Positions 36,152 through 45,616 of a stretch of 64,000 bases of DNA are shown here, in pieces. Every line of letters begins with the position of its first letter. Within the stretch, counting starts at the first letter, position 1. The stretch is taken from the NCBI RefSeq assembly GCF_000182645.1, contig NZ_ACQA01000002.1, positions 806,001-870,000 on the forward strand. The letters run 5' to 3'. This DNA comes from Brucella intermedia LMG 3301 (lineage in GTDB: Bacteria; Pseudomonadota; Alphaproteobacteria; Rhizobiales; Rhizobiaceae). A model generated the notes under the pieces. It was given only the letters and a program-made list of their open reading frames with translations, made no database searches and was not told where the DNA came from. Position numbers and translations under genes: made by a program.

Positions 36152-36978
36152 GAGTTCAGCCAGCTTTCTTCACGATTGAGAACCGGCAATCGATCGCGAG
36201 GATGCATCAGAGACGGAATGCAATTGAGAAGCCCCTTGGTATAGGGGTGCTCGGCGCGCACCAGTTCCGAGGCTTTCAATTCCTCCATGACACGGCCCAT
36301 ATACATGACCATTACCCGGTCACAGAAATGCGACACGAGCGGGAGATCGTGACTGATGAGAAGAAGCCCCATTCCCCGTTTGGAAACCAGATCGTCGATC
36401 AGGCGAAGAATTTCCGCCTGTACGGTAGCATCGAGCGCGGATGTGGGTTCGTCGGCAATAAGCAGCTCGGGATCGGGCGCCAGCATCATAGCGATCATGA
36501 CGCGCTGGCCCATGCCGCCCGAAACCTCGTGCGGGTAAAGCTTTGCCACTTCACGCGGATTGCGGATCATGACCTGATCGAGCAGATCAACCGCCGCATC
36601 CATTGCCTGACGCTTGCTGCCACCTTTATGGGTGCGCCACGCCTCAGCCACCTGCACGCCTATGGTCTTGACCGGATTAAGCGAATATTTGGGGTCCTGC
36701 AGAATGAAACCAGCCCGCTTGCCGCGTATCTGACGCATCCCGCGTTCGGTAGCCGACAGAATGTCGATACCGTCGAACGAAAGCTTGTCAGCCTTCACAT
36801 CAGCGATTGGCGGCAGGAGTTTCATCAGGGCTCGTGCGGTCAGCGACTTGCCTGAACCACTTTCGCCAACGATACCCAGTTTTTCGCGACCGAGCTGAAG
36901 GGAAACCCCGCGCACGGCATCGAAACGGCTGGTGCGCGTTTCAAAGCTGATTTGCAGATTTTTGATATCAACCAGCAT
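36148..36978 (-). CDS. Peptide ABC importer ATPase 1 (OppD/DppD-like)
   Basis: 276-residue ATPase with Walker [10 protein letters not shown], signature variant [13 protein letters not shown] (usual in OppD) and [11 protein letters not shown]. The C-terminal extension with HPYTKGLL is present. The ATG at 36978 gives the family N-terminus, 8 nt after the permease stop; the upstream open frame runs into the permease gene and is not coding. Confidence 0.87.
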   Translation of the reverse strand: MLVDIKNLQISFETRTSRFDAVRGVSLQLGREKLGIVGESGSGKSLTARALMKLLPPIADVKADKLSFDGIDILSATERGMRQIRGKRAGFILQDPKYSLNPVKTIGVQVAEAWRTHKGGSKRQAMDAAVDLLDQVMIRNPREVAKLYPHEVSGGMGQRVMIAMMLAPDPELLIADEPTSALDATVQAEILRLIDDLVSKRGMGLLLISHDLPLVSHFCDRVMVMYMGRVMEELKASELVRAEHPYTKGLLNCIPSLMHPRDRLPVLNREESWLNS

Positions 36979-36986
36979 CTGTTCTC

Positions 36987-37889
36987 TCAATTTTGCTTCG
37001 GATCGAGCACGTCGCGCAGACCGTCGCCGAGGAAATTGAAGGCGAGCGATACAAGGAAGATCGCAATGCCGGGGATAGTGGCAACCCACCATTGTTCGAA
37101 AATAAAGCGCTTGGCGGTCGCTATCATCGCACCCCATTCGGGCGATGGCGGCTGTGCGCCCATCCCGAGGAAGCCAAGACTTGCGGCGGTGATGATGATC
37201 GAACTCATATCAAGCGTGATACGCACGATGACACTCGGCACGCAGAGCGGCATGATATGGCGCAGAATGATGCGGAAAGGCAAAGCACCAGTCAACTTGG
37301 CTGCGGCGATAAAATCGCTTTTGCGCAGGGTCATGGTTTCCGCACGCGCCAGACGCGCATAGGGCGGCCACGCGGTCAATGCAATCGCAAGCACCGCGCT
37401 TTCGACGCCTGGCTTCAAGGCCGCTACAAAGGCCAGCGCAAGGATCAGTCGCGGAAAGGCAAGGAAAACATCCGTAACGCGCATCAGTGCCGTGTCAACC
37501 ATGCCACCGAAGTAACCGGCGATGCAGCCGATGAACAGTCCAATCGGCGCGACAAGAATGACGACGGCGATAACCATTCCAAGGGTTACGCGGCCACCGT
37601 AGAGAATGCGCGAAAGAATATCGCGGCCCAGTTCATCGGTGCCGAACCAGTGTTCCGCAGTCGGAGCGGACAGTCTGTTGCCGAGGTCCTGCACACTTGG
37701 ATCATAGGGCGCCAGCAATGGCGCAGCCAGCGACAAAGCAACGAAAGCGACGATGATGAAAAGACCAATCATTGCGAGCGGATTGGCCCGAAGATTTACC
37801 CAGATACGATAGCGCCTCCCCCAGTTCGCCTGAGAGCGGGAGGTGGGCGAGTCATCAAGCGCCCAGTTATGAAAATTGGCAAAAATCAT
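36987..37889 (-). CDS. Peptide ABC importer permease 2 (OppC/DppC-like)
   Basis: 300-residue inner-membrane permease with the OppC N-terminal cytoplasmic segment, the APYDP and HWFGTDELGRDILSR motifs after helix 1 and the EAA loop region around ETMTLRKSDFIAAAKLTGA. It overlaps the first permease gene by 4 nt. Confidence 0.9.
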   Translation of the reverse strand: MIFANFHNWALDDSPTSRSQANWGRRYRIWVNLRANPLAMIGLFIIVAFVALSLAAPLLAPYDPSVQDLGNRLSAPTAEHWFGTDELGRDILSRILYGGRVTLGMVIAVVILVAPIGLFIGCIAGYFGGMVDTALMRVTDVFLAFPRLILALAFVAALKPGVESAVLAIALTAWPPYARLARAETMTLRKSDFIAAAKLTGALPFRIILRHIMPLCVPSVIVRITLDMSSIIITAASLGFLGMGAQPPSPEWGAMIATAKRFIFEQWWVATIPGIAIFLVSLAFNFLGDGLRDVLDPKQN

Positions 37890-38899
37890 CGCACACGGGG
37901 GTCCAGAACTTTATAGAGGATATCGGCGAGCAGATTGAGCCCGACATAGATAACACCGATCAGCAGTGTAGACCCTACAACCGGGTTCATATCGGCATTC
38001 ATCAATGAGACCGTGAGATACTGCCCAAGGCCCGGCCAGCTGAAGACAGTTTCAGTAACGACGGCGCCCTCGAGCAAACCAGCATAGGTAAGCGCCAGAA
38101 CGGTCACAAGCTGTACTGCAACGGTCGGGAAAGCATGTTTCCAGATCACAGATGTCAGCGACAGGCCTTTTGCTCGGGCCGTAATCACAAACTCGCCCTT
38201 GAGCGCGTCAAGCATGAAGGCACGGGTCATGCGTGTGATGTACGCCATGCTGAAATATGCTAGGATCAGGACGGGCTGAATCATGTGACGGACAGCATCC
38301 CAGAATGCGTCCCAGTCGCCCTCGATGAGCGTGTCGATCGTGAGCAGGCCCGTTACATGCGGAATCATGCCCTCGTAGATGATGTCCTGGCGCCCCGGTC
38401 CCGGTGCGAGATCGAGCGTCGCATAGAAAACCAGAAGTGAAATCAGCGCCAGCATGAAAACGGGAACCGAGTGTCCCGCAAGACAGATGACGCGGATCGT
38501 CTGGTCAACGAAAGACCCTTGCCGCACCGCTGCCCATACGCCCAGCGGAATTCCGATCAGTGCAGCAACAATCAAGGCGGCCGTTGCCAGTTCCAGCGTT
38601 GCCGGGAAATAGCGTGCGATATCCTGAGCTACCGGATTGCGGGTCAGAATGGAGTTGCCAAAATCACCGTGCAGGACCTGCCCGATATAATGTACAAACT
38701 GAACCACAAGCGGCTGATCGAGCCCCATCTCCGCGCGTACGCGCTGGATAACGGCTTCGGGCGCGTTGTCGCCCACGGCAGCAATAACTGGATCGACCGG
38801 CATGACGCGGCCGATCATGAATGTGATAACCATAAGCCCGAACAGCGTGATCAACACGCTGCTCAGGATTCCGGTCAGGTTCTTGAGGCTTTTCTTCAC
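37886..38899 (-). CDS. Peptide ABC importer permease 1 (OppB/DppB-like)
   Basis: 337-residue permease with the opening GLMVITFMIGRVMPVDPV and the C-terminal TETVFSWPGLGQ motif of DppB/OppB. It begins with GTG in a GTGA overlap with the binding-protein stop, so in this operon, unlike the others, no gap or hairpin separates the binding protein from the permease. Confidence 0.9.
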   Translation of the reverse strand: MKKSLKNLTGILSSVLITLFGLMVITFMIGRVMPVDPVIAAVGDNAPEAVIQRVRAEMGLDQPLVVQFVHYIGQVLHGDFGNSILTRNPVAQDIARYFPATLELATAALIVAALIGIPLGVWAAVRQGSFVDQTIRVICLAGHSVPVFMLALISLLVFYATLDLAPGPGRQDIIYEGMIPHVTGLLTIDTLIEGDWDAFWDAVRHMIQPVLILAYFSMAYITRMTRAFMLDALKGEFVITARAKGLSLTSVIWKHAFPTVAVQLVTVLALTYAGLLEGAVVTETVFSWPGLGQYLTVSLMNADMNPVVGSTLLIGVIYVGLNLLADILYKVLDPRVR

Positions 38900-40494
38900 G
38901 CCTTGGCGATCCCTGCATAGGAATGGGAATCGGACAGCACGCCGAGACGCATCCCGGTAACGTCCTTGCGGCAGGCCGCCGTCTCGAACTTCTGCATCAT
39001 GATGATGAACGGGCTGTTGTTCATGAATTCGCGCTGCAGATCTTCATACATCTTCACGCGCTTGGCCGGGTCCTGTTCATCACGCGCGGCCAAAGACTTC
39101 TTGGCGAAATCTTCGTTCTGGAAATGCGAGCGCCAGGCAAAAGGCTTGGTTTTCGCATCATCGGAATTGTCCGGATTGTTGCAGAAGACGTCGACATTGG
39201 TATTCGGGTCGAAATAGTCAGAGCCCCATACGGTCAACGCCATCTGGTGTTCACGAGCCCGCATCTTCGTCAGAACCTGACGATTTTCGGCAGCCAGCAA
39301 CTCCACCTTGATCCCGATTTCGGCAAGGCTCGCCTGAATTGCCTGTGCGATATCCGGGCTAGGCTGCGCCGAATAGTGATCCATCTTGATGGAAAAGCCA
39401 TCTGGAACACCTGCTTCCGCGAGAAGAGCCTTTGCCTTGGCAATATCCTTCTTGAATGGATTTTCATTCAAGGCTGCCGGAAAGCCTTCAGGAACAAGCG
39501 TTTGATGCACCTTGTAGTTCAGCGGCACGATGTTCTTCTGAATGCCCTCGTAATCCACAGCCCACTTGATCGCTTCCCAGACCTTCGGCTTGGCGAGAGC
39601 TTCCACGCTCTGATTGAGCGACATCAGCATCAAGCCGCCAACGCCCTTGCGCACCAGATTGTAGTTTTCATCACCGTCCAGAATACGAAGCTGTTCAGTG
39701 GTGAGATTACGCGCAATATCGACATCACCCTTCTGAAGCATCAGAAGCTGCGAGGACGGGTCCGCAACGTGTCGCAAAAGGATGCGCTTCACATTGCCCT
39801 TGTAGGCGCCATGCGGATTAACGTTCAGAATGATGCTTTCGCTCGGCTTCCAGGAAACGAGGACCCATTCACCAGAACCCGCGCTGTTCTTTTGAAGCCA
39901 ACCATTGCCAAGGTCATCCCCGGAGGCGTTCTCCAGAACAGTTTTCTTTTCCACAATGCTGGCAACGCTTGCCGAGAGGCAGTATAGCAGGAATGGCAGC
40001 GATGTCGGCTGCTCGACCGTCAAAGTCAATGTCGATGGATCGGTTGCGACGATACTCTTCTCGGCATTCTCAGGCGTGAAGCCGAACTGGCCGATGATGA
40101 AAGCCGGCCCCTTGTTCATCTTGATCGCACGTTGCAGCGAGAAGGCAGCATCTTCCGCTGTTATCTGGGCACCGCTCGCAAACTTTGCGTTCGGATCGAT
40201 CTTGAACGTAAAGACCTTGCCTTCGCCGTCGGCTTCCCAGGAAACCGCCACACCGCCTTCCACCTGATCCGGATTGGAGAGGCTTGGATGCACCAGACGC
40301 TGGTACATGTTGTTGCAGATTTCGCTGCCGACAGCTTCAAAGCTCTCATGCGGGTCAAGACTGGTCATGTTGTCGAGCTGCTGCGCCACAACCAAAATGT
40401 CCTGACGTCCAGCTCCGATAGCAGGCAAAATGCTCGCATAGGACAGGAAGGGAACGGCAGCCGCACCCGCCAGAAAACCACGTCTTGAAATCAT
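38896..40494 (-). CDS. Peptide ABC importer binding protein (family 5)
   Basis: 532-residue periplasmic binding protein of the OppA/DppA/NikA family. The N-terminus carries a twin-arginine type signal (SRRGFLAGAA, cleavage near residue 28), so it is probably exported folded. It is the first gene of a six-gene operon that ends with the D-aminopeptidase-like hydrolase. The ligand is predicted to be small peptides, possibly with D-residues as released from cell wall; not shown by the sequence itself. Confidence 0.87.
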   Translation of the reverse strand: MISRRGFLAGAAAVPFLSYASILPAIGAGRQDILVVAQQLDNMTSLDPHESFEAVGSEICNNMYQRLVHPSLSNPDQVEGGVAVSWEADGEGKVFTFKIDPNAKFASGAQITAEDAAFSLQRAIKMNKGPAFIIGQFGFTPENAEKSIVATDPSTLTLTVEQPTSLPFLLYCLSASVASIVEKKTVLENASGDDLGNGWLQKNSAGSGEWVLVSWKPSESIILNVNPHGAYKGNVKRILLRHVADPSSQLLMLQKGDVDIARNLTTEQLRILDGDENYNLVRKGVGGLMLMSLNQSVEALAKPKVWEAIKWAVDYEGIQKNIVPLNYKVHQTLVPEGFPAALNENPFKKDIAKAKALLAEAGVPDGFSIKMDHYSAQPSPDIAQAIQASLAEIGIKVELLAAENRQVLTKMRAREHQMALTVWGSDYFDPNTNVDVFCNNPDNSDDAKTKPFAWRSHFQNEDFAKKSLAARDEQDPAKRVKMYEDLQREFMNNSPFIIMMQKFETAACRKDVTGMRLGVLSDSHSYAGIAKA

Positions 40495-40557
40495 TGAGAG
40501 CTCCTCTTGCAGCGCTTTCCGAACATGTCCATGAATTGGGATGCAATCGTCGACGCT

Positions 40558-40571
40558 TATATCCGGATATA
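40558..40571. promoter_or_regulatory. Perfect palindrome before the peptide importer operon
   Basis: TATATCCGGATATA, a 14-bp perfect dyad, 64 nt before the binding-protein start, in the 307-nt divergent gap towards the dipeptidase gene. It could be an operator for an unidentified regulator. Confidence 0.45.
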
Positions 40572-40614
40572 TTTTTCCACCTTTCCGCTATCACGTCAGC
40601 GGATGCAGGGGCCA

Positions 40615-40650
40615 ATGCAGAATTTTGCATTGCCTATGCAGACTTTGCAT
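40615..40650. repeat. Tandem ATGCA-TGCAT dyads in the divergent peptide region
   Basis: ATGCA-N6-TGCAT at 40615-40630 and ATGCA-N5-TGCAT at 40636-40650 start exactly 21 bp apart. Two further ATGCAGGG motifs lie at 40603-40610 and 40696-40703. Together with the palindrome at 40558 these fill the middle of the divergent intergenic region, which holds no gene. Confidence 0.55.
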
Positions 40651-40801
40651 GAGCGCAACCTAAAAGAAAGCTTTCGCTACAAGGAATCGCCGCTCATGCA
40701 GGGTGATCATATCAAGTGACTGAAATCGCATTTGCAATTCTTCGCGCTTGGGTCCATCACCCGTGTCTCAAATACTGGACTTGATTTGAAAAGGCTACTC
40801 C

Positions 40802-41842
40802 ATGGCAACAGAACAGAAGATACCCGTTTTTGATGGTCACAACGACGTGCTGTTGCGGTTGTGGTCATCCGAGGCTGCCGCGCCGGAGAAGCGCTTTCTT
40901 GATGGCGAAAATGTCGGACATATCGATCTGCCACGCGCGCAGAAGGGTGGTCTGGGCGGCGGACTTTGCGCAGTGTATGTACCCTCGCCGTCACGCGAAC
41001 TCGATGCCAACGGCAACCTCGCGACGCCCAGCCAAACGGATGCGATGAAGGCGACGCTCGCCATGTCTGCAATCCTGCTGAAAATCGAACGCGAATCTGA
41101 AGGCCGAGTGCGTGTCTGCCGCACGGCAGCAGATATTCGCGATGCGTTTGCGAAGGGGATTTTCGCGTCCGTCTATCATATCGAAGGTGTGGAGGCTTTC
41201 AGCGAAGACCTCGATGCGCTTTATGTTCTGCATGAAGCTGGCCTTAGAACGCTGGGGCCTGTCTGGAGCCGCCCGAATATTTTTGCCCACGGCATCCCCT
41301 TCCGCTTTCCCGCCTCCCCGGATATCGGTCCCGGCCTTACCGATCACGGCAAAGCTCTCATTCGCGCATGCAACGAGCTGAAAGTCATGATCGACCTTTC
41401 TCACATGAACGAGAAAGGGTTCTGGGACGTTGCAGCGATCTCCGACGCGCCGCTCGTGGCCTCGCACTCCAATGCGCACGCGCTTTGCCAGCAAAGCCGC
41501 AACCTGACGGACAGGCAACTGGATGCCATTCGCGATACGGGCGGTCTTGTTGGGCTCAACTTCGGCGTGTCATTCCTGCGCGAAGACGGAAAGCGCGATC
41601 CTGATACCGATCTATCCGAGATCGTTCGTCACGCCGATTACATTGTCGATCGCATCGGGATCGACCATCTGGCGCTCGGTTCCGATTTTGATGGCACCAC
41701 GATTTCGTCGACGCTCCGCGACGTAGGCGATCTCCAGCTGGTCATAGAAGCATTCCGCAAGCACGGCTACGACGATGCCTCCATCGTCAAGCTGGCCCAT
41801 GGCAACTGGATCAATGTCCTTGAGCGGACGTGGGGCGCTTGA
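40802..41842 (+). CDS. Membrane dipeptidase family M19 (renal dipeptidase-like)
   Basis: 346-residue zinc dipeptidase. Metal ligands are visible: His 13 and Asp 15 (DGHND), Glu 128 (HIEG), His 201 (DLSH) and His 222 (SHSNAH), with the conserved GSDFDG near 291. M19 enzymes accept dipeptides with a D-residue at the C-terminus. No signal peptide, so cytoplasmic. It is divergent from the peptide importer/D-aminopeptidase operon, which supports a joint role. Confidence 0.9.
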   Translation: MATEQKIPVFDGHNDVLLRLWSSEAAAPEKRFLDGENVGHIDLPRAQKGGLGGGLCAVYVPSPSRELDANGNLATPSQTDAMKATLAMSAILLKIERESEGRVRVCRTAADIRDAFAKGIFASVYHIEGVEAFSEDLDALYVLHEAGLRTLGPVWSRPNIFAHGIPFRFPASPDIGPGLTDHGKALIRACNELKVMIDLSHMNEKGFWDVAAISDAPLVASHSNAHALCQQSRNLTDRQLDAIRDTGGLVGLNFGVSFLREDGKRDPDTDLSEIVRHADYIVDRIGIDHLALGSDFDGTTISSTLRDVGDLQLVIEAFRKHGYDDASIVKLAHGNWINVLERTWGA

Positions 41843-41862
41843 GGCTGCTGAATAGACGCGAC

Positions 41863-41881
41863 CTCACCCTTCGAGGGTGAG
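41863..41881. terminator. Hairpin between convergent genes
   Basis: Perfect 8-bp stem CTCACCCT / AGGGTGAG with a TCG loop, covering the stop codon of the minus-strand gene that ends at 41864. It may end the dipeptidase transcript; no clear T-run. Confidence 0.5.
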
Positions 41882-42190
41882 ATCGAAGACGTGATGATGG
41901 ATATGACCATCGAACATTTCGAGGAGGCCCTTTGTCGCCTCCCGGCTTTCATATCGCACAGATGACGCGAGCGCCTCCGCCAGAGCCTCCCTGCTGTCAT
42001 ACTTGGTCCAAAGCACCATCGGGTAAGCCGGAGCACCTTCATCGCGTTCGACAGCGTAAAGAACGCGCACTTCCCTGATACCGGGAAAGGAGAGCCACAT
42101 CGGCATGAGGATATCGGCGACATAAGCTTTGAACGCATCCTCGCGCCCAGCATGAATAGCGCCTTCAAAAAAGGCCTGTCTGACAATCAT
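41864..42190 (-). CDS. Small protein, dimeric alpha/beta-barrel type, function unknown
   Basis: 108 residues without signal or membrane segment. The pattern (an N-terminal beta strand with MIVRQAFFEG, a helix, FPGIREVRVLYAVE, a later YPMVLWTKYDSREALAEAL) resembles the EthD / antibiotic-biosynthesis-monooxygenase-like ferredoxin fold, but I do not recognise the family with certainty. It ends with a histidine cluster, HIHHH. It is the last gene after the 2-hydroxyacid dehydrogenase (10 nt gap), so it is probably part of the same operon. Confidence 0.6.
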   Translation of the reverse strand: MIVRQAFFEGAIHAGREDAFKAYVADILMPMWLSFPGIREVRVLYAVERDEGAPAYPMVLWTKYDSREALAEALASSVRYESREATKGLLEMFDGHIHHHVFDLTLEG

Positions 42191-42200
42191 GGATAATAAC

Positions 42201-43151
42201 TCAGTTTACCTTGGTCGGCGGAACATCACCGGAAAAATATGCTGCGAGATTGGCGAGCACCAGTTCGCCCATTCCAACACGGGTTTCGACCGTTGCGCTG
42301 CCCTGATGCGGCATCAGCACCGTGTTTGGCGCGGTCAGAAAATCCGCTCTGATCGTCGGTTCATTGACGAAAACATCAAGGCCGGCACCAGCAATGGTTC
42401 CGTTGTTCAACGCTTCCAGAAGCGCATCTTCGTCAACGACACTGCCTCGGGCTACATTGACCAGATAGCCTTTGTTTCCAAGTGCCGCCAGAACATCCGC
42501 ATTCACGATATTTGCCGTGGCAGGGTTGGCTGCAACGCACACTGCGAGCACGTCGCTTTGCTGCGCAAGTTCCACAGGCGTGGCGTGTGCGACCCAACCG
42601 GTGTCTGCGACAGGCGAACGGTTCCAGTAATGCACTTCCATGCCAAATGCTTCCGCGCGCCGCGCAAACGATTTGCCAATCTGGCCAAGCCCCAGGACGC
42701 CGACCCGCTTGCCTTTCGGGCTTATCCCGAGAGAGAAAGCCTCCCGGCGAGCCCATCTACCTTCCCTTACGAACCGATCGCCCGCAACGACATGGCGCAT
42801 TACCGCGAGCATGAGGGCAATGCCGGTGTCAGCGACATCGTCCGTCAGAACGCCCGGCGTGGTGCTGACATGGACGTTGCGACCACGTGAAAAAGCGAGG
42901 TCAACCTTGTCTGTTCCCACACCGTTAATGGCGATCAGGCCAAGTGACGGCAAACGTTCCATCCACTCGTTGGAGAGCCCTGTTCCGCCCCCAGTGACGA
43001 CAGCACGTATGGTGCCGAGGGCCGCATCGATAGCCCCACTGTCCTCCGGTTTATACAGGCGAAGAACCTTGTAAGCCGCGTCCAGTCGCTCTTCGATCAA
43101 CGGCATCATAGGCTCGATGAGCAGAACTTCGTTCGTCACTTCAAACTCCAT
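42201..43151 (-). CDS. D-isomer-specific 2-hydroxyacid dehydrogenase (glyoxylate/hydroxypyruvate reductase-like)
   Basis: 316-residue NAD(P)-dependent enzyme with the Rossmann motif GLGQIG, the catalytic Arg (NVARGSVVDE), the Glu in FVNEP and the His in LMPHQGS. The closest type is the glyoxylate/hydroxypyruvate reductase group (GhrB/HPPR-like). The real substrate may be the 2-keto or 2-hydroxy acid form of whatever the adjoining importer brings in. It follows the ATPase gene after 20 nt in the same operon. Confidence 0.85.
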   Translation of the reverse strand: MEFEVTNEVLLIEPMMPLIEERLDAAYKVLRLYKPEDSGAIDAALGTIRAVVTGGGTGLSNEWMERLPSLGLIAINGVGTDKVDLAFSRGRNVHVSTTPGVLTDDVADTGIALMLAVMRHVVAGDRFVREGRWARREAFSLGISPKGKRVGVLGLGQIGKSFARRAEAFGMEVHYWNRSPVADTGWVAHATPVELAQQSDVLAVCVAANPATANIVNADVLAALGNKGYLVNVARGSVVDEDALLEALNNGTIAGAGLDVFVNEPTIRADFLTAPNTVLMPHQGSATVETRVGMGELVLANLAAYFSGDVPPTKVN

Positions 43152-43171
43152 TACTAAATTATTGGAGACAA

Positions 43172-43951
43172 TCAGGAAATCTGGCCAATGAATGCCTTTG
43201 TGCGCTCGTGTTTCGGATTACCGAAAAACTCTTCCGGTTCCGCCATTTCGAGAATTTGCCCCTGATCCATGAAAATGACGCGGTCTGCGACCTGCCGCGC
43301 AAAGCCCATTTCATGCGTAACGCACAGCATGGTCATGCCCTCTTTCGCGAGATCGATCATGGTATCCAGAACTTCCTTGACCATTTCTGGATCGAGCGCC
43401 GAAGTCGGTTCATCGAAAAGCATGATCTTGGGATTCATGCAGAGCGCACGGGCAATAGCCACGCGCTGTTGCTGTCCGCCGGAAAGCTGGGCCGGATACT
43501 TGTCCGCCTGTTCGGGAATGCGGACGCGCTCCAGATATTTGCGCGCTGTCTTTTCGGCCTCCGGCTTCGAGATGCCCCGCACCTTCATCGGCGCCAACGT
43601 GCAATTCTCAAGAACAGTCATATGCGGAAAGAGATTGAACTGCTGGAAAACCATACCGGTTTCCTGCCGCACGATATCTACATTCTTTCCACCAGCAGTC
43701 AGGTCGTGGCCATCAACGATGATACGGCCCTCCTGAATGGTCTCCAACTGATTGATGCAGCGGATGAGAGTAGACTTTCCCGAACCAGACGGGCCGCAAA
43801 TAACGATACGTTCGCCGCGGGATACAGTCAGATTGATATTTCGGAGCGCATGGTACGTGCCGTACCACTTGTTCACCCCTTGCATAAGCACTGCCGCACC
43901 AGAAGCATCGTGCTGCATCTGGTTTGTCGTTCCCTGAGCCGTCTGGTTCAT
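43172..43951 (-). CDS. Polar amino acid-type ABC importer ATPase (GlnQ-like)
   Basis: 259 residues; Walker [25 protein letters not shown], Walker [14 protein letters not shown], as usual for the PAAT family. There is an N-terminal extension of about 18 residues before the conserved domain; no good ribosome site is seen for the ATG at 43951 or for the in-frame ATG at 43918, so the start is uncertain. Confidence 0.9.
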   Translation of the reverse strand: MNQTAQGTTNQMQHDASGAAVLMQGVNKWYGTYHALRNINLTVSRGERIVICGPSGSGKSTLIRCINQLETIQEGRIIVDGHDLTAGGKNVDIVRQETGMVFQQFNLFPHMTVLENCTLAPMKVRGISKPEAEKTARKYLERVRIPEQADKYPAQLSGGQQQRVAIARALCMNPKIMLFDEPTSALDPEMVKEVLDTMIDLAKEGMTMLCVTHEMGFARQVADRVIFMDQGQILEMAEPEEFFGNPKHERTKAFIGQIS

Positions 43952-43980
43952 GTCGAGAAACTCACTTTCGTGGACTGGAT

Positions 43981-44010
43981 CGCCATGCCCGCCTGAGGAC
44001 GGGCAAGGCG
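43981..44010 (-). promoter_or_regulatory. Intergenic hairpin between binding-protein and ATPase genes
   Basis: TGCCCG / CGGGCA with an 8-nt loop, extended past one A-A mismatch by CGCC / GGCG. It starts 12 nt after the binding-protein stop and ends 29 nt before the ATPase start. Confidence 0.6.
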
Positions 44011-44022
44011 GAATTCAGGAGC

Positions 44023-44823
44023 TTACTTTGCCTGGGAAACAAAATCCGGCAGCGGCGCGCCAAGCCACTTCTCATGGATCTTGTTCAGTTCACCGTCGCT
44101 CTTCGCCTTTTCGATGAACTTGTTGACGAATTCCAGCATTTCGGCCGAGCCCTTGCGAACAGCGATGCCCTGTACCTGCTGGCTGAGCTGGATTTTCTGT
44201 TCGTAGCGGCCCGGAGCAGCCTTTTCGATCTCAGCCGCCACAACGTTGGATAGACCGATCAGTTCAACCTGACCGGAAAGCAAAGCCTGCACTGCGCTTG
44301 CGTCGTCGTCGAAGCGGCGAATGTTGGCATCCTGCGGCGCAACCTTGGTAACTGCCGTATCCTGCGTCGAAGCCCGCGCGACGCCGATGGTCTTGCCCGA
44401 AAGATCCTCCGGCTTCGCAACCGCAATATCCTTCGGTCCGAATACACCAATTGAAATGCCCGCATAAGGCTGGGAGAAATCCACGCTCTTGGCGCGCTCC
44501 TCCGTGATGCCCAGCGAAGCAACCAGGACATCGACCTGACCGCTCTGCAGATAGGGAATCCGGTTCGGACCGGTAACCGGAACAATCTGAGCCTCGACAC
44601 CGATCTCCTTCGCCAGCAGCTTTGCCACGTCAGCGTCATAGCCATCCGGTTCATTGCTGGTATTCATGATGCCGAAAGGTGGAAAATCGACCAGCATACC
44701 GATCTTGATTTTCCCGGCGGACTTGATGCCGTCAACAGTCTGCGCAAATGCTGCAGGTGCCAGCACGGTCGCGAGAGCTCCCGCACCAATGAAGGCCATA
44801 GCCAAACGTCTGGTGATATTCAT
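44023..44823 (-). CDS. Polar amino acid-type ABC importer binding protein (family 3)
   Basis: 266-residue periplasmic binding protein, signal peptide to about residue 27 (...PAAFA), then KIKIGMLVDFPPFGI. The ATG at 44823 has GGAAGGAA upstream; the frame before it is not coding. Family 3 binders mostly take amino acids, but some take organic acids or opines. The adjoining 2-hydroxyacid dehydrogenase and LacI regulator hint at a less usual ligand. Confidence 0.88.
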   Translation of the reverse strand: MNITRRLAMAFIGAGALATVLAPAAFAQTVDGIKSAGKIKIGMLVDFPPFGIMNTSNEPDGYDADVAKLLAKEIGVEAQIVPVTGPNRIPYLQSGQVDVLVASLGITEERAKSVDFSQPYAGISIGVFGPKDIAVAKPEDLSGKTIGVARASTQDTAVTKVAPQDANIRRFDDDASAVQALLSGQVELIGLSNVVAAEIEKAAPGRYEQKIQLSQQVQGIAVRKGSAEMLEFVNKFIEKAKSDGELNKIHEKWLGAPLPDFVSQAK

Positions 44824-44950
44824 TTTTATTCCTTCCCTATCAAGGGCCGGTCTCCTCGCCGGCACCGTTTCTTATTTTTCGGAGCATTTCCTGCCGCAGC
44901 CATGTCTCGCAGCAGGCCGGAAATGCCCATTGTCTTCCCCAGCCCCCCGA

Positions 44951-45607
44951 TTACCGAGCCGTAGCACGAGAAAACCTCGCTTCCATGCGGCGCGCGAGAA
45001 TGGATAGCGGCCAGCACAGGACAAAATAGATAGCAGCCACGGTGCCAAACACCATGAACGGGCTGAATGTCGCGTTGTTGATGATCTGACCTTGGCGTGT
45101 CAGTTCCGTAAAGCCAATGATCGCAGCAAGAGACGTTCCCTTGATGAGCTGCACGAGAAACCCCACCGTTGGCGCAACGGAAATGCGCGCAGCCTGCGGC
45201 AGGATCACATAGCGCATACGATTATAGTAACGCAGCCCCAAGGCAGTTGCGGCTTCGCGCTGACCGGGCGGCACAGCATCAATACAGCCGCGCCAGATCT
45301 CGCCCAGAAAAGCGCTCGCATGCAAAGTCAGTGCAATTGTTGCAGCGATCCACGGATTGATGCCCAGTCCGAAAATATTGAGACCGAAAAAGACCAGAAA
45401 CAGCTGCATCAGAAGCGGTGTGCCCTGAAACAGCCTTATGAAGCCGAGCGCAATGAAACGCGGGACGCGGGCATCCGAGACGCGCATCAGCGCAACCAGC
45501 AGCCCTCCAATACCGCCGCCCACAAAGGCAATGGCGGAAAGAGCAATGGTCCATTGCGCTGCATAAACGATGATGAGAAATTCGTTCCAGCCAAAAGGTC
45601 TGATCAT
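44951..45607 (-). CDS. Polar amino acid-type ABC importer permease 2
   Basis: 218-residue HisM/GlnP-like permease with five predicted helices and the EAA loop (PPGQREAATALGLRYYNRMRYVILPQ). AGGAG lies 7 nt before its ATG, and the first permease ends 9 nt upstream. Between its end and the binding-protein gene are 127 nt that hold a ribosome site but no recognisable structure. Confidence 0.9.
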   Translation of the reverse strand: MIRPFGWNEFLIIVYAAQWTIALSAIAFVGGGIGGLLVALMRVSDARVPRFIALGFIRLFQGTPLLMQLFLVFFGLNIFGLGINPWIAATIALTLHASAFLGEIWRGCIDAVPPGQREAATALGLRYYNRMRYVILPQAARISVAPTVGFLVQLIKGTSLAAIIGFTELTRQGQIINNATFSPFMVFGTVAAIYFVLCWPLSILARRMEARFSRATAR

Positions 45608-45616
45608 GGCCTGCTC

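Noticed and set aside
40615..40650. A CRISPR-like repeat array in the divergent peptide region
   Set aside because: Only two short dyads 21 bp apart, with no spacers of constant length and no cas genes; an operator array is the better reading.
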